A stretch of 62,334 bases of DNA, taken from the NCBI GenBank assembly GCA_023428915.1, contig JAEYWL010000096.1, positions 1-62,334 on the forward strand. Direction: 5' to 3'. This document shows positions 62,227 to 62,334 of the stretch, in pieces. The notes beneath the pieces were generated by a model. That model was not told the origin of the DNA. It saw only the letters and a list, made by a program, of their open reading frames with translations, and did not search any database. Position 1 is the first letter of the stretch. Every line of letters begins with the position of its first letter. The position numbers and the translations under genes were made by a program. This DNA is from Verrucomicrobiota bacterium (lineage in GTDB: Bacteria > Chlamydiota > Chlamydiia > Chlamydiales > JAEYWL01).

Positions 62227-62334
62227 ATGTTCGGAATATATCCATCGCATTTTAAAACGAATCTTGCTCTAGCAAGATTTCCATTAAAAAATATAGCTGA
62301 AATGATGGCTACAGTTAATACTTCTGCCGATGTC
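62227..62334 (+). other. open reading frame running out of the window
   Basis: From ATG 62227 the frame stays open to the window end (36 codons, starting MFGIYPSHFKTNLALARF). There is no clear ribosome site, and the family is not recognisable. It may be a gene start or the interior of a gene cut by the repeat. Confidence 0.25.

Noticed and set aside
1..62334. CRISPR array or tRNA genes
   Set aside because: The tandem repeats seen are two-copy palindromes without spacers of uniform size, and the only T-arm-like sequence with a matching acceptor belongs to tmRNA.

Overview
The window reads as chromosomal DNA of an amoeba-associated member of the Chlamydiota, most like the Parachlamydiaceae. 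This is inferred from gene content, not from a database search. The supporting traits are a very long LepB signal peptidase (640 aa), a long eukaryote-type IleS, cysteine-rich exported proteins, a small ATP/ADP-translocase-like transporter, many exported or host-interaction-type proteins, and several families of long palindromic repeats. There are no tRNA or rRNA genes, no CRISPR array, no complete insertion sequence and no prophage. The only RNA gene is ssrA (tmRNA).

Layout. 1-3 kb: the end of a bat (aerotolerance-type) cluster on the + strand (an upstream partial gene and batD), followed by a 159-bp palindromic repeat. 3.2-4.4 kb: two hypotheticals. 4.4-13.2 kb: a long minus-strand gene train (glycerate kinase, small lipoprotein, pncB, pncA, DUF167, S10 carboxypeptidase, fasciclin protein, TSUP exporter, 630-aa unknown) that includes the nicotinamide-to-NaMN salvage pair. 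13-20 kb: an exported hypothetical, lepB, ileS and ssrA. 20-24 kb: an accessory patch after ssrA with an AbiE toxin-antitoxin pair, a VOC protein, a MazG/effector-binding fusion and a dead mazF fragment. 24-27 kb: pseudouridine synthase, MepB, transporter and a secreted helical-repeat protein. 27-40 kb: a second accessory region with a Fic protein, a bicupin/TPP-enzyme/carboxymuconolactone-decarboxylase-like trio, three of the four AAA/DUF4143 ATPases, OsmC, a multicopper-oxidase remnant, a LuxR-type HTH fragment, a DoxX-like protein and Ogt/Ada-AlkA repair genes. 40-46 kb: a five-gene PhoH operon, a SWIM-zinc protein, an SH3b protein and a DUF455 protein. 46.7-53 kb: an ABC-F ATPase, the fourth DUF4143 ATPase, and the other part of the bat cluster (moxR, DUF58, BatD-like protein) on the minus strand. 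53-62 kb: repeat-rich DNA with exported enzymes (an apparently permuted D-amino-acid-oxidase-like protein, a tandem phytochelatin synthase, a methyltransferase, a beta-lactamase-fold hydrolase, an outer-membrane barrel and a HAD/phosphatase fusion), ending in a repeat-interrupted phosphotransferase remnant.

The strongest pattern not explained by single genes is that six accessory genes or operons each have their own palindromic DNA just upstream. These are the four AAA/DUF4143 ATPases, the Fic protein and AbiE. In most cases the palindrome is present twice, and its sequence differs at every locus. Several of the proteins encode a visible or family-typical winged helix. Self-addressed autoregulation, or palindrome recognition by the ATPase, is a testable idea. 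The second notable observation is a 164-bp palindromic element inserted in frame, with apparent TA duplication, in the signal-peptide region of the BatD-like gene at 49893-51080.
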